64,000 nucleotides of DNA. Source: Saccharofermentans sp. Its GTDB lineage: Bacteria; Bacillota; Clostridia; Saccharofermentanales; Saccharofermentanaceae. The notes beneath the pieces are model-generated. The model did not search any database, was not told the origin of the DNA, and saw only the letters and a program-made list of their open reading frames with translations. The DNA is taken from positions 1 to 64,000 of the forward strand of contig JAIKVV010000081.1 of the NCBI GenBank assembly GCA_024685385.1, in the 5' to 3' direction. Every line of letters starts with the position of its first letter. The stretch's first letter is position 1. Made by a program: the position numbers and the translations under genes. Below are positions 53,046-62,478 of this stretch, piece after piece.

Positions 53046-54185
53046 TCAATCTGCTACATCAACATCAGGAACGACCATGACATCGTAATCAGGATAGAGT
53101 GCAGCTATCTCTTTGCATATGGTTTTAACCGCTTCTTTGCGGTCGACGTAAAAACTCATGACGACATCAAAGCGGATCGTCTTCTTTCCGGTGTCCGCAT
53201 AAAAGCCATGCATCTGCAAAGCCCAGTCATGAGCCATAACGGTCTTCTGAACCTCATTCCGCATCTTGGCCGCTTCATCGTCCGAAGTGTTGAAAGAATA
53301 AACGCCTATACCCGTAAGTATAATTCCGGTCTTCTGGAAGACATCTGCCTGGATCCTTCTTGTGATCCTGTCCACATCATCAACAGTAAGGCTATCGGGA
53401 AGTTCAATATGAACTGATCCGTAGTTTTTATTGGGACCGTAATTGAAAAGAGTAACATCATATGCTCCGAGAACATCTTCTTCTTTGCAGATGATCTCTT
53501 TTAATTCCCTGATGGTCTCTTTATCTTCTCTCTTGCCGATGATGTCATTTAAGGTCTCGATCATCATCTCTATGCCTGCTTTGATGATAAAGCCTGCTAT
53601 CACAACACCGACATATGCTTCAAGTGAAACTCCCCATATCAGGTATATAACCGCGGAAGCAAGGACTGAAGCGGAAAGGATCGCATCGAACAGAGCATCA
53701 GATCCGGAAGCAGTAAGCGCGCCGGAATTGACTTTCTTTCCCTGCCTCTTTACATACAAGCCGAGCACGAGTTTCACGGCAATGGCTACTGAGATTATTA
53801 CGATCGATACGGCACTGTAGTCAGCGGCTTCAGGGGAAATGATCTTCTTTATCGACTCCACAAGAGATGTAATGCCTGCATAAAGCACAAGAGCCGCAAC
53901 AACCATGGAACTTAGATATTCTATCCTGCCGTAACCCAGGGGATGCTTCTTGTCGGGCTGCTTTGCTCCGAGCTTAGCTCCGATTATGGTTACAACGGAA
54001 GATAGCGCATCAGAGAGATTGTTGACTGCATCAAGGATAACTGCGATCGAGTTGGATATGAGACCTACAGCCATCTTAAAACCCACGAGCAAAAGGTTGG
54101 TCACGATACCGATAATACTCGTCTTTACTATTGTTTTCTCTCTTTGAACAGCCAATACGGCTATATCATCAACCTGCTTACCCAT
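53046..54185 (-). CDS. Cation diffusion facilitator family transporter
   Basis: About 379 residues with six membrane spans and a C-terminal cytosolic metallochaperone-like domain. Metal residues: NSIAVILDAVNNLSDA (membrane site), GRIEYLSS, and EVYSFNTSDD region. Exports divalent metals such as Zn or Mn by proton exchange. ATG at 54185 with AAAAGG upstream; the ATG three codons earlier touches the ribosome site. Confidence 0.92.
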   Translation of the reverse strand: MGKQVDDIAVLAVQREKTIVKTSIIGIVTNLLLVGFKMAVGLISNSIAVILDAVNNLSDALSSVVTIIGAKLGAKQPDKKHPLGYGRIEYLSSMVVAALVLYAGITSLVESIKKIISPEAADYSAVSIVIISVAIAVKLVLGLYVKRQGKKVNSGALTASGSDALFDAILSASVLASAVIYLIWGVSLEAYVGVVIAGFIIKAGIEMMIETLNDIIGKREDKETIRELKEIICKEEDVLGAYDVTLFNYGPNKNYGSVHIELPDSLTVDDVDRITRRIQADVFQKTGIILTGIGVYSFNTSDDEAAKMRNEVQKTVMAHDWALQMHGFYADTGKKTIRFDVVMSFYVDRKEAVKTICKEIAALYPDYDVMVVPDVDVAD

Positions 54186-54308
54186 CTTGATCATCCTTTT
54201 TATCTGAGATTAACCCGTCTTCCCCACGGACAGGATAATTATATCATTCTGTGAAAAGAAGATATAAAATGCCTGACAGTTACCTCAAACTGTAAATTCC
54301 CTTTCTGC

Positions 54309-54314
54309 TATAAT
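54309..54314 (+). promoter_or_regulatory. -10 box before the transglutaminase-like lipoprotein
   Basis: TATAAT read rightward 28 bases before the ATG; a convincing -35 box is not visible. The gap from the cation efflux start to here holds only divergent leader sequence. Confidence 0.5.
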
Positions 54315-54341
54315 GTTGAAGATCAAATAAGGAGATTACTT

Positions 54342-55406
54342 ATGAAGAGCAAAAGAATAGCATCGATAATACTTATTACTGCGGTCCTGCTTTCAGGCTG
54401 CAACACCAATACTGATATAACGACTGTTACTACGGAAGCTACGACCACGACAACTACGAGCGCAACTTCCGAGACAACGACAGTTCCGACCACAACGACT
54501 ACGACGACCGAACCGGAACCCGTAAGATTCGAGTTCAATCCCCATGTTTACGTGCCGACGCTGCTGCCTGACATTCCCCAAGATTACTGGGATTCATTCC
54601 ATAACCTTTGCGACGCTCTGCGAAAAGGCGGGAAGACTTTCAAATGTTCCAGTCAGGAAGCATACGATTGGGCAACTGATCCGGTAACTCTGACAGAACT
54701 CTTCCCTCCTGCATGCATGAAGATAACAAACAAGAGCGATGACGGAACAAAGCCTTTCGAAGACGGCACCGGCAGGATCTATTACACCATTCCTGTTGAA
54801 GAATACGTTAAAAGGCAGGCCGATTTCGAGAAACTCGTTACGGATACGATCAACAGCTGCGTTGAGTACGATGACACTGACTTCGAGAAGTGTCTTAAAC
54901 TCTACGACTATATGGAGACAAATTTCACTTACAAAGCCTTTCCCGGAGGCGGAGACGGCGCGAACTTTTACACTTTCACCCACTACACCGGAGTCTGCAA
55001 CGAGCTTGCAAGCGTATATGCCTACTATCTCCTGCAGGTCGGGATCGAAGCCTTCCACGTAGGCTGCTTCGATAGTGTGGATCATGCATGGACATACATG
55101 ATCCTTGACGGTAAAGGCTACCATTCGGATGCCACATGGGCATTAAAGGAAGGCGTTACGGATCTGGGCCTTTACTACTTCATCATGAGCGATAAGCTCC
55201 GTGATGAAACAGGCTGCCCTGTCAACGATCTTACATTGCCTCTTCTCCCGAAATACTGGCTGAATAATTCCAAGAGCAGATTCACTGCCGAAGATGACAG
55301 TCTGTCATTCCCGCCGGCAACATTCTTTATCTCCCTGGACGAGGAAAACAAGGTCGTACACTATAGGGATATTGACGGAGAAGAACACGAGCTCAAATAC
55401 GGGTGA
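54342..55406 (+). CDS. Lipoprotein with transglutaminase-like domain
   Basis: 354 residues. Signal peptide with lipobox AVLLSGC (Cys20), a Thr-rich linker (25-58), then a transglutaminase-like/cysteine-protease-like core with the triad Cys219 (YTGVCNELAS), His248 (SVDHAWTY) and Asp263 (YHSDATWA). Acts outside the membrane; may cross-link or hydrolyse proteins or amides of the wall. AAGGAG lies 8 bases before the ATG. Plus-strand gene, convergent with the acetyltransferase. Confidence 0.85.
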   Translation: MKSKRIASIILITAVLLSGCNTNTDITTVTTEATTTTTTSATSETTTVPTTTTTTTEPEPVRFEFNPHVYVPTLLPDIPQDYWDSFHNLCDALRKGGKTFKCSSQEAYDWATDPVTLTELFPPACMKITNKSDDGTKPFEDGTGRIYYTIPVEEYVKRQADFEKLVTDTINSCVEYDDTDFEKCLKLYDYMETNFTYKAFPGGGDGANFYTFTHYTGVCNELASVYAYYLLQVGIEAFHVGCFDSVDHAWTYMILDGKGYHSDATWALKEGVTDLGLYYFIMSDKLRDETGCPVNDLTLPLLPKYWLNNSKSRFTAEDDSLSFPPATFFISLDEENKVVHYRDIDGEEHELKYG

Positions 55407-55421
55407 GGAATCCTTCACCCT
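55402..55421. terminator. Hairpin shared by two convergent genes
   Basis: GGGTGA/TCACCC arms with an inner GGA/TCC, overlapping the stops of both neighbours (stop of the plus gene inside the left arm, stop of the minus gene in the right arm). It lacks a T-run but may end both transcripts. Confidence 0.4.
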
Positions 55422-56206
55422 ATCGTGCAAAGCTTGCCTCTCAACACATAGCCTATCTTCTCATAGCAGGCATTTGATGCTTCATAATCCGCATCAGTAT
55501 AGAGCATAGGGAGATAGCCCTCTTCCTTCGCTTTCATTGTCACCTGATACACGAGATTCTCAGCGTAATGCTTTCTTCTGCATTCGGGTCTCGTGAAGAC
55601 AAGATTGATGGATGCAAGATCCCCGCTAGGAGCATATTTGCAGCAGGCAACGTTTTTCCCTTTATCATCCTTCCAAAAGTACATCCTTCCTGTTTCTATA
55701 TAGTCCCGGGCATCATTGCGGTAAACAGACATATCCTTTTGGTAATCGATCACTTCTTTATGCATGGCGGCGATGAACCACACCAGCTCATCCTCATCTT
55801 CACTGACGCACTGATAGATATGTCCGTCTGCAGAAGCAGAAGGCGCGACCGGTTCGGGGCAATCGTATGCAAACATGTTGGTCGTTACAGCGTAATCGAT
55901 ACCGTCTGCTTTGGCTCTCCTGATGAAATAATCCGCAAGTTCGTATTTGACATTGAAATGGTATTTTCCGTCAATAAGTGAGTTATCTTTTGCAAGAAGA
56001 TATGCTCTTTCCATATCTTCTTCCGATGCGCTGTCAGGCGTCCATATCCATACCGGGAAAGGATGCCCCGTATAACAGAGGATCAGTTTTTCGTGATCAG
56101 ATAATATCAGATCGCATTTTCCTTTCATAACCCTTCCCATCACGAAAAATGTATATCTGTCCGATTCAAGTAATTTCTGATCTCTTTCGTCAACAAAATT
56201 ATCCAT
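55415..56206 (-). CDS. GNAT-family N-acetyltransferase
   Basis: 263 residues. The C-terminal GNAT core has FTRPECRRKHYAENLVYQV (acetyl-CoA loop, with H in place of G) and YTDADYEASNACYEKIGY. N-terminal half divergent. Overlaps the end of the nucleotidase gene by one base (TAATG), hence coupled. Substrate unknown. Confidence 0.85.
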   Translation of the reverse strand: MDNFVDERDQKLLESDRYTFFVMGRVMKGKCDLILSDHEKLILCYTGHPFPVWIWTPDSASEEDMERAYLLAKDNSLIDGKYHFNVKYELADYFIRRAKADGIDYAVTTNMFAYDCPEPVAPSASADGHIYQCVSEDEDELVWFIAAMHKEVIDYQKDMSVYRNDARDYIETGRMYFWKDDKGKNVACCKYAPSGDLASINLVFTRPECRRKHYAENLVYQVTMKAKEEGYLPMLYTDADYEASNACYEKIGYVLRGKLCTIG

Positions 56207-57927
56207 TATCTTTCCCTCTCGATCTTAATGCCTCTTACGCCCGTATCAACACTGATATGTCCATTATCAGCCGCAGCTTCTTTCTTAAGGACTTCTATGT
56301 AAGCATTGCTGTCGACGATGGCATCAGCTGCGGCGTTTACGGGAGTCTTTCCTTCGAAAACGCTTCCCTTGACCGTTACGTTGTAATCGAACGTTACGAC
56401 CCTGTAAAGGGTCTTCGTATCCTCAGGATCGACTTTCGTGCCGTCAGACAGCGTGATGCTTAGGATCTCGATGTCCTTCCTCTCCTCGCTCCTGTGATCT
56501 ATATACTCGAAAGTAAGACCGCTCATCTGATCTCCGTAGGTTTCGAGCTTGAATCCGTTAAGGATCTGCTGTTTGAGCTCGGCTCCGGTCAGTTCGAAGA
56601 CCAAGAGATTATTGCTGTAAGGGAGCATGGTATAAACATCGTTGGCAGTAATATCCCGCCTGTCTTCACCACTTGGGATATAAAGGCTTGATCCGATCCC
56701 GCCCTTGTTATAGAAAGCTGCGACAGCATCAAAGTCTTCAGTTGCGCGCAGCATTAGGGACGTTATCCAGTTGCCTGCAGATGTTGCCCCGTTATCGCTG
56801 ACCACATTATATTTCTCAATGGGTGTATCGATGTAACCTAATACACCGCCGATGAATTCTTTTTCATCCTTTACGACGGCCCTTGATAGTTCCATTATCT
56901 CAGGATCCAGCAAAGAGGCATTTTCGGGAGTGTCGTAAAGGAGTTCTTTGGCATTCATTATGTCTTTATATTCCGCTGCTTCGACCCTGACTTTACCGTC
57001 CTGTCCGAAGTCAAGGACTGCGGATGCAAAGCCCTGCACATGAGCATTGCACTGTATGTAAGCTATGCCGTTATCGCTTGTTCCGTAAAGGCCAACATGA
57101 GTATGTCCGCCTGCAACAAGATCAACATCTGCTGGATCGAGATTTGAAGCGATCGAAAGCGGATCTGCATGCGCGAGGACAATGGTCGCATCGGGCTTTT
57201 CTTTTTTGTTGATCTCCTTGATCTTTTCAGATAAGTTCTTCAGATCAAGATCGAGCTTACATGATGAGAGCAGATCCTGATTATCGCCTGAATTGATCTT
57301 GGATAAGTATCCTACGACAGCGATGCGCTTGCATGCTTTCTCGATGATTACATAATCTTTGGTAAAAGGCACCCTCTTACATGTTTCCTCATACAGGAGA
57401 TTACAGGCAAGGACAGGTATCTTCGAATCGGATGAATAAGAATCAAAATCGTATGTCGTGACAGTCGCATCATCGTCCACATGACTGAGAACACCCCAGT
57501 CGAATTCGTGATTGCCCAAGGTTACTGCATCGTATCCCATTATGTCCAGAGCTGCGCGGATATGCTGTCCCCGGAATATTGTGGATTGATTCGTTCCGGT
57601 ATAAAGATCCCCGCCGTCCAGGAGGATCACGTCATCAAATTCGGAAGACTTCCTTGCATCTGAGATGACCTTGGCAACATATGCCAGGCGGTATTGAAAC
57701 TTATCTTCATTTCCGAATGCCGTATCAACGAGGCAGCCGTGGATGTCGGATGTCTCGAAAAGCTTTATCCTTACATCAGGAGCTCCTTCGGATATGCTGC
57801 TCGATGCAGCACTTGCGGGAGTCGTCGAAGGAACGGAATTTACGGCTTCCTTCTTAAGACATGCAGTAAAAGACAGCGCCAATAAGGCGCTGAGAAATAA
57901 TGCTGTTATGTTCTTTGCCGTCTTCAT
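56206..57927 (-). CDS. Lipoprotein 5'-nucleotidase/2',3'-cyclic phosphodiesterase family
   Basis: 573 residues. Signal peptide and lipobox LSFTAC (Cys23). Metallophosphatase domain with DIHG, LDGGD, GNHEFDWG and the AHADP/GGHTH metal motifs (60-330), then the C-terminal nucleotide-binding domain of the UshA type (from about 350, NGATSAGNWITS). Hydrolyses extracellular nucleotides to recover nucleoside and phosphate. ATG at 57927. Confidence 0.92.
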   Translation of the reverse strand: MKTAKNITALFLSALLALSFTACLKKEAVNSVPSTTPASAASSSISEGAPDVRIKLFETSDIHGCLVDTAFGNEDKFQYRLAYVAKVISDARKSSEFDDVILLDGGDLYTGTNQSTIFRGQHIRAALDIMGYDAVTLGNHEFDWGVLSHVDDDATVTTYDFDSYSSDSKIPVLACNLLYEETCKRVPFTKDYVIIEKACKRIAVVGYLSKINSGDNQDLLSSCKLDLDLKNLSEKIKEINKKEKPDATIVLAHADPLSIASNLDPADVDLVAGGHTHVGLYGTSDNGIAYIQCNAHVQGFASAVLDFGQDGKVRVEAAEYKDIMNAKELLYDTPENASLLDPEIMELSRAVVKDEKEFIGGVLGYIDTPIEKYNVVSDNGATSAGNWITSLMLRATEDFDAVAAFYNKGGIGSSLYIPSGEDRRDITANDVYTMLPYSNNLLVFELTGAELKQQILNGFKLETYGDQMSGLTFEYIDHRSEERKDIEILSITLSDGTKVDPEDTKTLYRVVTFDYNVTVKGSVFEGKTPVNAAADAIVDSNAYIEVLKKEAAADNGHISVDTGVRGIKIERER

Positions 57928-57940
57928 TATTATGCGTTTT

Positions 57941-58261
57941 CTATTCCCTTATAAACTTATGATCTGCTTCATATTCATCGCTTACGAAGCGTTCTATCGT
58001 CATATGAAGATCATACTTTTCGCGAAGCTTGGCTATCTTTTCCATCATGGGAGATGAGTGATGCTCATCTATCGCAGACTGATCTGTCCATGAGTCGATG
58101 AGCAGCACTGTCTCCGGATCTTCAATAGGCATAAAATACTGATACCTGAGATTGCCTTTCTCGGCACGTATGGCATCAGCTATTCCTGATGATTCCATCT
58201 CTTCGGCAAAGGCTCTTGCATTGCCGTTCTCACCTTTATAGTAAAGATTTACCGTGATCAT
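57941..58261 (-). CDS. Antibiotic-biosynthesis-monooxygenase-fold protein
   Basis: 106 residues, a single ABM/YgiN-like dimeric barrel (ITVNLYYKGENGNARAF..., LLIDSWTDQSAIDEHHSS with the typical W-x4-A-x2-H-H). Such proteins act as quinol or small-molecule oxygenases or have no known activity. ATG at 58261. Lies between nucleotidase and a membrane protein of unknown role. Confidence 0.85.
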   Translation of the reverse strand: MITVNLYYKGENGNARAFAEEMESSGIADAIRAEKGNLRYQYFMPIEDPETVLLIDSWTDQSAIDEHHSSPMMEKIAKLREKYDLHMTIERFVSDEYEADHKFIRE

Positions 58262-58270
58262 GCATCTGCC

Positions 58271-58951
58271 TTAAAGCACCGCTTTTTCTTCCTTTGTCTC
58301 AAGGTCTGCAATGACGGAAGCAAGATATTCTTTGAAGATGTTGAGATTTACGGTATTGCTTACGTTGCCGTTCATCAAAACGTTGCCGTTCTTATCGCGC
58401 AGATCTACGATGTAAGGCTTATCAAGGACTGTGCCTTTGGCTGTAACATCAGAAACATAATGAATGGATGCTATGTCCTTGAGTCTTGCAAAAGTATATG
58501 TCTCGTTGCCCAGATCAGAAACCTTTCTGTAGAGATAATCCTTGGTTGCAGCGAAGCAGTGATTTGCATCTTCCTCGACGACAAAGATCGGAGGAGCAGC
58601 CATCTGCTCGTCAAATGCCTTGACTTCTTCTGCAGTCTTTAAGATCTCATTGAGACTGTCTTCCGTCCAGGAAGTAACATTCTTCTTCTTTCCGAGTGCG
58701 ATAAGGAGAATGCCGAAAAGCAGGATGATTCCTGCGATGATGGCAAGGATCTTGATTGTGCCGACAGTCTGAGGATCATTAAGTCCTCCGTTGGCTACAA
58801 GATATCCGACTACTCCGCCCAGCATAACCGGGATGACGATCATCAAGATCGGACCCTTCTTTGCATCACTCTTGGCTTTTTTGTCAGTTGTTCTCTTGAT
58901 GTAATCCTTGAGCCAGACAGAATTAGCGCTTGCTATTTTTGAGTTCCCCAT
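58271..58951 (-). CDS. Unknown two-span membrane protein
   Basis: 226 residues: a basic N-terminus, two membrane spans (about 35-90, GPILMIVIPVMLGGVVGYLV and ILAIIAGIILLFGILLIA) and a C-terminal domain of about 130 residues, without clear motifs. No family is recognised. It starts 9 bases before the monooxygenase-fold gene in transcription order. Confidence 0.75.
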   Translation of the reverse strand: MGNSKIASANSVWLKDYIKRTTDKKAKSDAKKGPILMIVIPVMLGGVVGYLVANGGLNDPQTVGTIKILAIIAGIILLFGILLIALGKKKNVTSWTEDSLNEILKTAEEVKAFDEQMAAPPIFVVEEDANHCFAATKDYLYRKVSDLGNETYTFARLKDIASIHYVSDVTAKGTVLDKPYIVDLRDKNGNVLMNGNVSNTVNLNIFKEYLASVIADLETKEEKAVL

Positions 58952-58959
58952 AAAAATAC

Positions 58960-59004
58960 CCTCCGTATTTTAGTAAGATACTTAATCATATCAATAAACG
59001 GAGG
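58960..59004 (-). promoter_or_regulatory. Ribosome site with upstream complement
   Basis: The site ACGGAGG (66-60 of the 58.9 kb block) is perfectly complementary to CCTCCGT (59004-58998). If the transcript begins upstream, a stem would cover the ribosome site. A TTGATA/TAAAAT pair between the arms could make the leader too short to do so. Confidence 0.35.
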
Positions 59005-59020
59005 ATTTAGAAATAATATA

Positions 59021-59428
59021 TTAATCCGTTATCAACTTGATGATATCGGGATTTATCGGGTTATAAAGCAGGTCTATGCGGTCCCCTTCCTGCTTTATAT
59101 ATCTGTCTGAGTCTTTGTATGCAGTTTTTATATGAGCGCTGTATTCATAATCCTTCTCATTGCCCAGAGGATAAAAGCGCACGGTATACTGAACGAATAG
59201 TTCGCAGTTTGCATCGGAAAGAGGATCTTTGGTACTGACGGTCTTACCGTCCACGGCAGCTTTAACCTCTTCATCCAATCGAACTGCCTCGATATTCAAC
59301 ATACTCGCATGTCCCTTGACGACCATTCCCGTCGTGCGGATAAAAGGACATGTAAAAACAACGACAGCTAATGCTGATGCAATACAAATGCCTGTTACGA
59401 TCAATGCGATCTTGATCCCCTGATTCAT
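59021..59428 (-). CDS. Unknown single-span membrane protein
   Basis: 135 residues with one N-terminal membrane span (about 8-28) and a soluble extracytoplasmic part with no motif I can name. ATG at 59428 has AGGAGGG upstream, so it is translated. Possibly a small secreted lipid- or ion-related protein; function unknown. Confidence 0.75.
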   Translation of the reverse strand: MNQGIKIALIVTGICIASALAVVVFTCPFIRTTGMVVKGHASMLNIEAVRLDEEVKAAVDGKTVSTKDPLSDANCELFVQYTVRFYPLGNEKDYEYSAHIKTAYKDSDRYIKQEGDRIDLLYNPINPDIIKLITD

Positions 59429-59525
59429 CTTGATTCCCTCCTGTAAGCCCTGACAGATCTTCTCGCGTCTATACCATTAATACAATCCGAAGGGGGAAAT
59501 TGTTGCAGCAAAGGAATAAGAAATA

Positions 59526-60539
59526 TCAGATAGGCTTCCCTGCCAGGATTTCCTTGTAGTCCTCAAGATTTTTCTTCAGTAAGGTAGGAATATCAAGTTC
59601 ATATGGACATCTGGTCTTGCATATTCCGCATTCCACGCAAGAATCTATCTTCAGCATTTCCTGCTGCCAGAAGTCCGACAGGAAATTTGCGGAAGGCGAC
59701 CTTCTTATCATCTGTATCATCCTGGCACACTGGTTTATCTGGATATCTACGGTGCAGGGCATGCAATATCCGCATCCTCTGCAAAACTCTCCCAGGAGTT
59801 CCTTCCTGTCCTTATCGATCACAGCTTTGATCTCTTCCGTCATCGATACTTCTTTATCGAAAAAAGAAAGCCACTCATCCAGTTCGGATTGCCTCTGTAT
59901 GCCCCAGATGGGAAGAGCTTCATAAAGGCTCATGAAAGCCATGCATGCTGATGAATCCGTAAGCAGGCCTCCCGACAGGCCCTTCATTGCGATAAAGCCC
60001 ATACCGTGTTCGGCACAGCTTTTTACCAATTCGATATCACGGTCTGAAGCAAGATAAGAGAACGGGAACTGCAATGTCTCATATAGTCCGCTTCTGACTA
60101 TATCCTCAGCAACACCGATCTTATGCGCCGTGATGCCTATGTGCCTGATCTTGCCCTGCTTTTTTGCTTCCACAAGGGCATTATAGATCTCGTCTTCTTC
60201 GTTATAGCATCTTGCGGCGCAATGGAGCTGATAGATGTCGATATAATCCGTTTTAAGATTCTTAAGGGAGATATCAAGATCCTCAAAAAACTTATCCTTT
60301 GTAACGGCCTGGGTCTTCGATGATATGTAGACCTTGTCGCGCATGCCTTCAAATGCTTTACCGATCTTTATCTCGCTGTCTGAATATGCTCTGGCCGTAT
60401 CGAAAAACCTCATGCCGCCGTCATATGCATTCCTGAGAAGACTTACCGCCTCATCGACAGTCACGCGCTGAATCGGAAGCGCACCGAAAGCATTCTGGGG
60501 AACCGTTATTCCTGTCTTACCAAGAGTATAATCTCTCAT
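59526..60539 (-). CDS. Aldo/keto reductase with C-terminal 4Fe-4S domain
   Basis: 337 residues: TIM-barrel AKR core (about 1-250, FFDTARAYSDSE with active Tyr, DIYQLH) and a ferredoxin-like tail with two cysteine clusters CRGCGYCMPC and CVECGICKTRCPY. Fe-S AKRs are common in anaerobes; substrate unknown. ATG at 60539 overlaps the end of the GNAT gene by one base, so the two are coupled. Confidence 0.92.
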   Translation of the reverse strand: MRDYTLGKTGITVPQNAFGALPIQRVTVDEAVSLLRNAYDGGMRFFDTARAYSDSEIKIGKAFEGMRDKVYISSKTQAVTKDKFFEDLDISLKNLKTDYIDIYQLHCAARCYNEEDEIYNALVEAKKQGKIRHIGITAHKIGVAEDIVRSGLYETLQFPFSYLASDRDIELVKSCAEHGMGFIAMKGLSGGLLTDSSACMAFMSLYEALPIWGIQRQSELDEWLSFFDKEVSMTEEIKAVIDKDRKELLGEFCRGCGYCMPCTVDIQINQCARMIQMIRRSPSANFLSDFWQQEMLKIDSCVECGICKTRCPYELDIPTLLKKNLEDYKEILAGKPI

Positions 60540-60949
60540 TAGTTTTCACCCCACTTCACAAAGCCCATGCATCCTGACTCCTGAAGAGACATAAAACCCA
60601 CAGACCTGTAGAAAGCTTTTGTCTTCTCTGTATCGTCTGTAACAAGTTCTATCTGCCTTACATCACCAAAACGCTCCAGGATCTCTTTCAGCAAAGCAGT
60701 CCCTACTCCCTGTCTCTGGTAACGTTTATAGACAAGTATATCCTGAACCAATATGACGGTAGCACCGTCACCTACAACACGGATCAGGCCCATGAGTTCA
60801 TCGCCTTCATAAGCTGCCAGGATAAGCAAAGAATTCTCATAACCTCTTCGGAGAGAATCCGGATCCCGCGTATATGCGATCCAGCCTGCATCAGAATAAA
60901 GATCCAAGATCTCCGAAACATCATAATCCTTATATTCTCTGATGGTCAT
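60539..60949 (-). CDS. GNAT-family N-acetyltransferase
   Basis: About 136 residues, a compact GNAT with KRYQRQGVGTALLKEIL (acetyl-CoA loop) and FYRSVGF. Substrate unknown. I start at ATG 60949, 7 bases after GAGGG; the ATG two codons earlier abuts the ribosome site. Lies between the TRIC-like channel and the reductase with minimal gaps. Confidence 0.87.
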   Translation of the reverse strand: MTIREYKDYDVSEILDLYSDAGWIAYTRDPDSLRRGYENSLLILAAYEGDELMGLIRVVGDGATVILVQDILVYKRYQRQGVGTALLKEILERFGDVRQIELVTDDTEKTKAFYRSVGFMSLQESGCMGFVKWGEN

Positions 60950-60951
60950 GA

Positions 60952-61623
60952 TCATCCCTCTTGATCTTCCTTATATGCCTTGGGCAGATTCCAGCCATAG
61001 TGGGCAGCCGCGAAGCGGATGACACAGACAAAGAAAAATCCTGCAAGCATCCCTGCCTCGGCTGATCCCGTGACATTGTAAACGATATATACGACAGCAG
61101 CTCCGACGATCGATGCGCATGCATAGATATGCTTAACGAAGATGACAGGCATCTCCAATGAGAGCACATCTCTTAATACTCCTCCGCCTACGCCTGTTAC
61201 GACACCGAGGAAGATAACAAGGAAGGCATTGCCGGCAAAAGATCCCATGAGACCCGTATGAACGCCGTCAGCGGTGAATGCTGCAAGTCCTACCGTATCA
61301 AACCAGAAAAAGACCTTGTCGTAGATCGTGCGGGTCTTCTCCGAAACGCTCCTCTTGCTCTTATGTTTCCAGTAAACAAATATGAAGGTTATGTTGGCAG
61401 CAACAGCCGCAATAATGACAAAGAAAGGATTCTTGAATGCCGCAGGAGGAAGAGAACCCGTGATGATGTCCCTTATTATTCCGCCTCCCGTAGCCGTGAG
61501 CAGCGCCAGGATATTGACGCCGAAGATATCCATCTTCTTGCGTATGCCCGCCATGGCGCCTGATACCGCGAAAGCGACAGTGCCGATGATATCCGTTATC
61601 AAAATGAAGAGTTCTGTTTCCAT
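60952..61623 (-). CDS. TRIC-type cation channel family protein (UPF0126)
   Basis: 223 residues, six or seven membrane spans with the paired Gly-rich GTVAFAVSGAMAGIRK and GLAAFTADGVHTG motifs of the two-repeat TRIC/YadS fold. Family members form trimeric K+ or amino-acid-related channels. ATG at 61623. Next gene starts within two bases. Confidence 0.9.
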   Translation of the reverse strand: METELFILITDIIGTVAFAVSGAMAGIRKKMDIFGVNILALLTATGGGIIRDIITGSLPPAAFKNPFFVIIAAVAANITFIFVYWKHKSKRSVSEKTRTIYDKVFFWFDTVGLAAFTADGVHTGLMGSFAGNAFLVIFLGVVTGVGGGVLRDVLSLEMPVIFVKHIYACASIVGAAVVYIVYNVTGSAEAGMLAGFFFVCVIRFAAAHYGWNLPKAYKEDQEG

Positions 61624-61647
61624 GGCTGCTTTGTTTTTCGAAAAGTA

Positions 61648-62478
61648 TTATCTGCCGATCAGGTCTTTATAAATGTCATTCTTGGATCTGCCCGTCACAA
61701 TCGACAGAGCCTTGGCAACATCCTTCATGGAAAGGCCGGACTTGATGAGGTGTTCTTTGAGTTCTTCAGTCTTCTCTTCCGTGATGATGCCGTCCGTTTC
61801 CTTTGATGCTGTCTTGCCTTCTATCACTACAACGAACTCACCCTTGGGCGGATTCTTCTCGAAGTAATCCTTGGCATCTTCTGTGTTAAGTCTGATAACT
61901 TCCTCGTATTTCTTGGTAAGCTCCCTGCAGAAAGATACCTTTCTTCCTGCAAAGCCTGTCTTGCCTATGTCCTCACAGAGCTTTACTATCCTGTGCGGCG
62001 CTTCGTAAAGGATGATCGTATCTTCAGACTTTGCCAATGTGCTTAATCTGTCCGTCCTTGCTGCACCTGCTGACGGAAGGAATCCTTCGAAATGGATGAA
62101 CCTCGCATCGATACCCGATATGGCTGCTGCAGTCATGGCAGCGGTAGGGCCCGGTATACATGTTACTTCAAATCCGTTCTCTGCTGCTATTGTCACAAGG
62201 TCTTCACCCGGGTCTGAAATAACAGGCATGCCCGCATCGGAAACCTGGACGACATTGAGTTCCTTGGAAAGGAGATCGGTCACCATATCTTTCCTGGATG
62301 CTTTGTTGTGTTCGTGGTAGGAGATGAGCTTCTTGCCCTCTATGCCTAGGTTATTAAGGAGGATACCGGTGACTCTGGTATCTTCGCAAAGGATGACGTC
62401 AGATAACTTCAGGGTCTCGACCGCCCTCGGTGACATGTCGGCCATATTGCCTATCGGTGTTCCGACTAGATAAAGCAA
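61648..62478 (-). CDS. rsmI: 16S rRNA (cytidine1402-2'-O)-methyltransferase
   Basis: Methylates the 2'-O of C1402 near the ribosomal P site. 276 residues of the SAM-dependent tetrapyrrole-methylase fold: YLVGTPIGNMADMSPRA at the N-terminus, CEDTR, VQVSDAGMPVISDPG, CIPGPTAAM and FEGFLPS. TTG at 62478 with GAGGAG before it, overlapping the end of the methyltransferase gene by 13 bases, which suggests coupling. Confidence 0.94.
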   Translation of the reverse strand: MLYLVGTPIGNMADMSPRAVETLKLSDVILCEDTRVTGILLNNLGIEGKKLISYHEHNKASRKDMVTDLLSKELNVVQVSDAGMPVISDPGEDLVTIAAENGFEVTCIPGPTAAMTAAAISGIDARFIHFEGFLPSAGAARTDRLSTLAKSEDTIILYEAPHRIVKLCEDIGKTGFAGRKVSFCRELTKKYEEVIRLNTEDAKDYFEKNPPKGEFVVVIEGKTASKETDGIITEEKTEELKEHLIKSGLSMKDVAKALSIVTGRSKNDIYKDLIGR

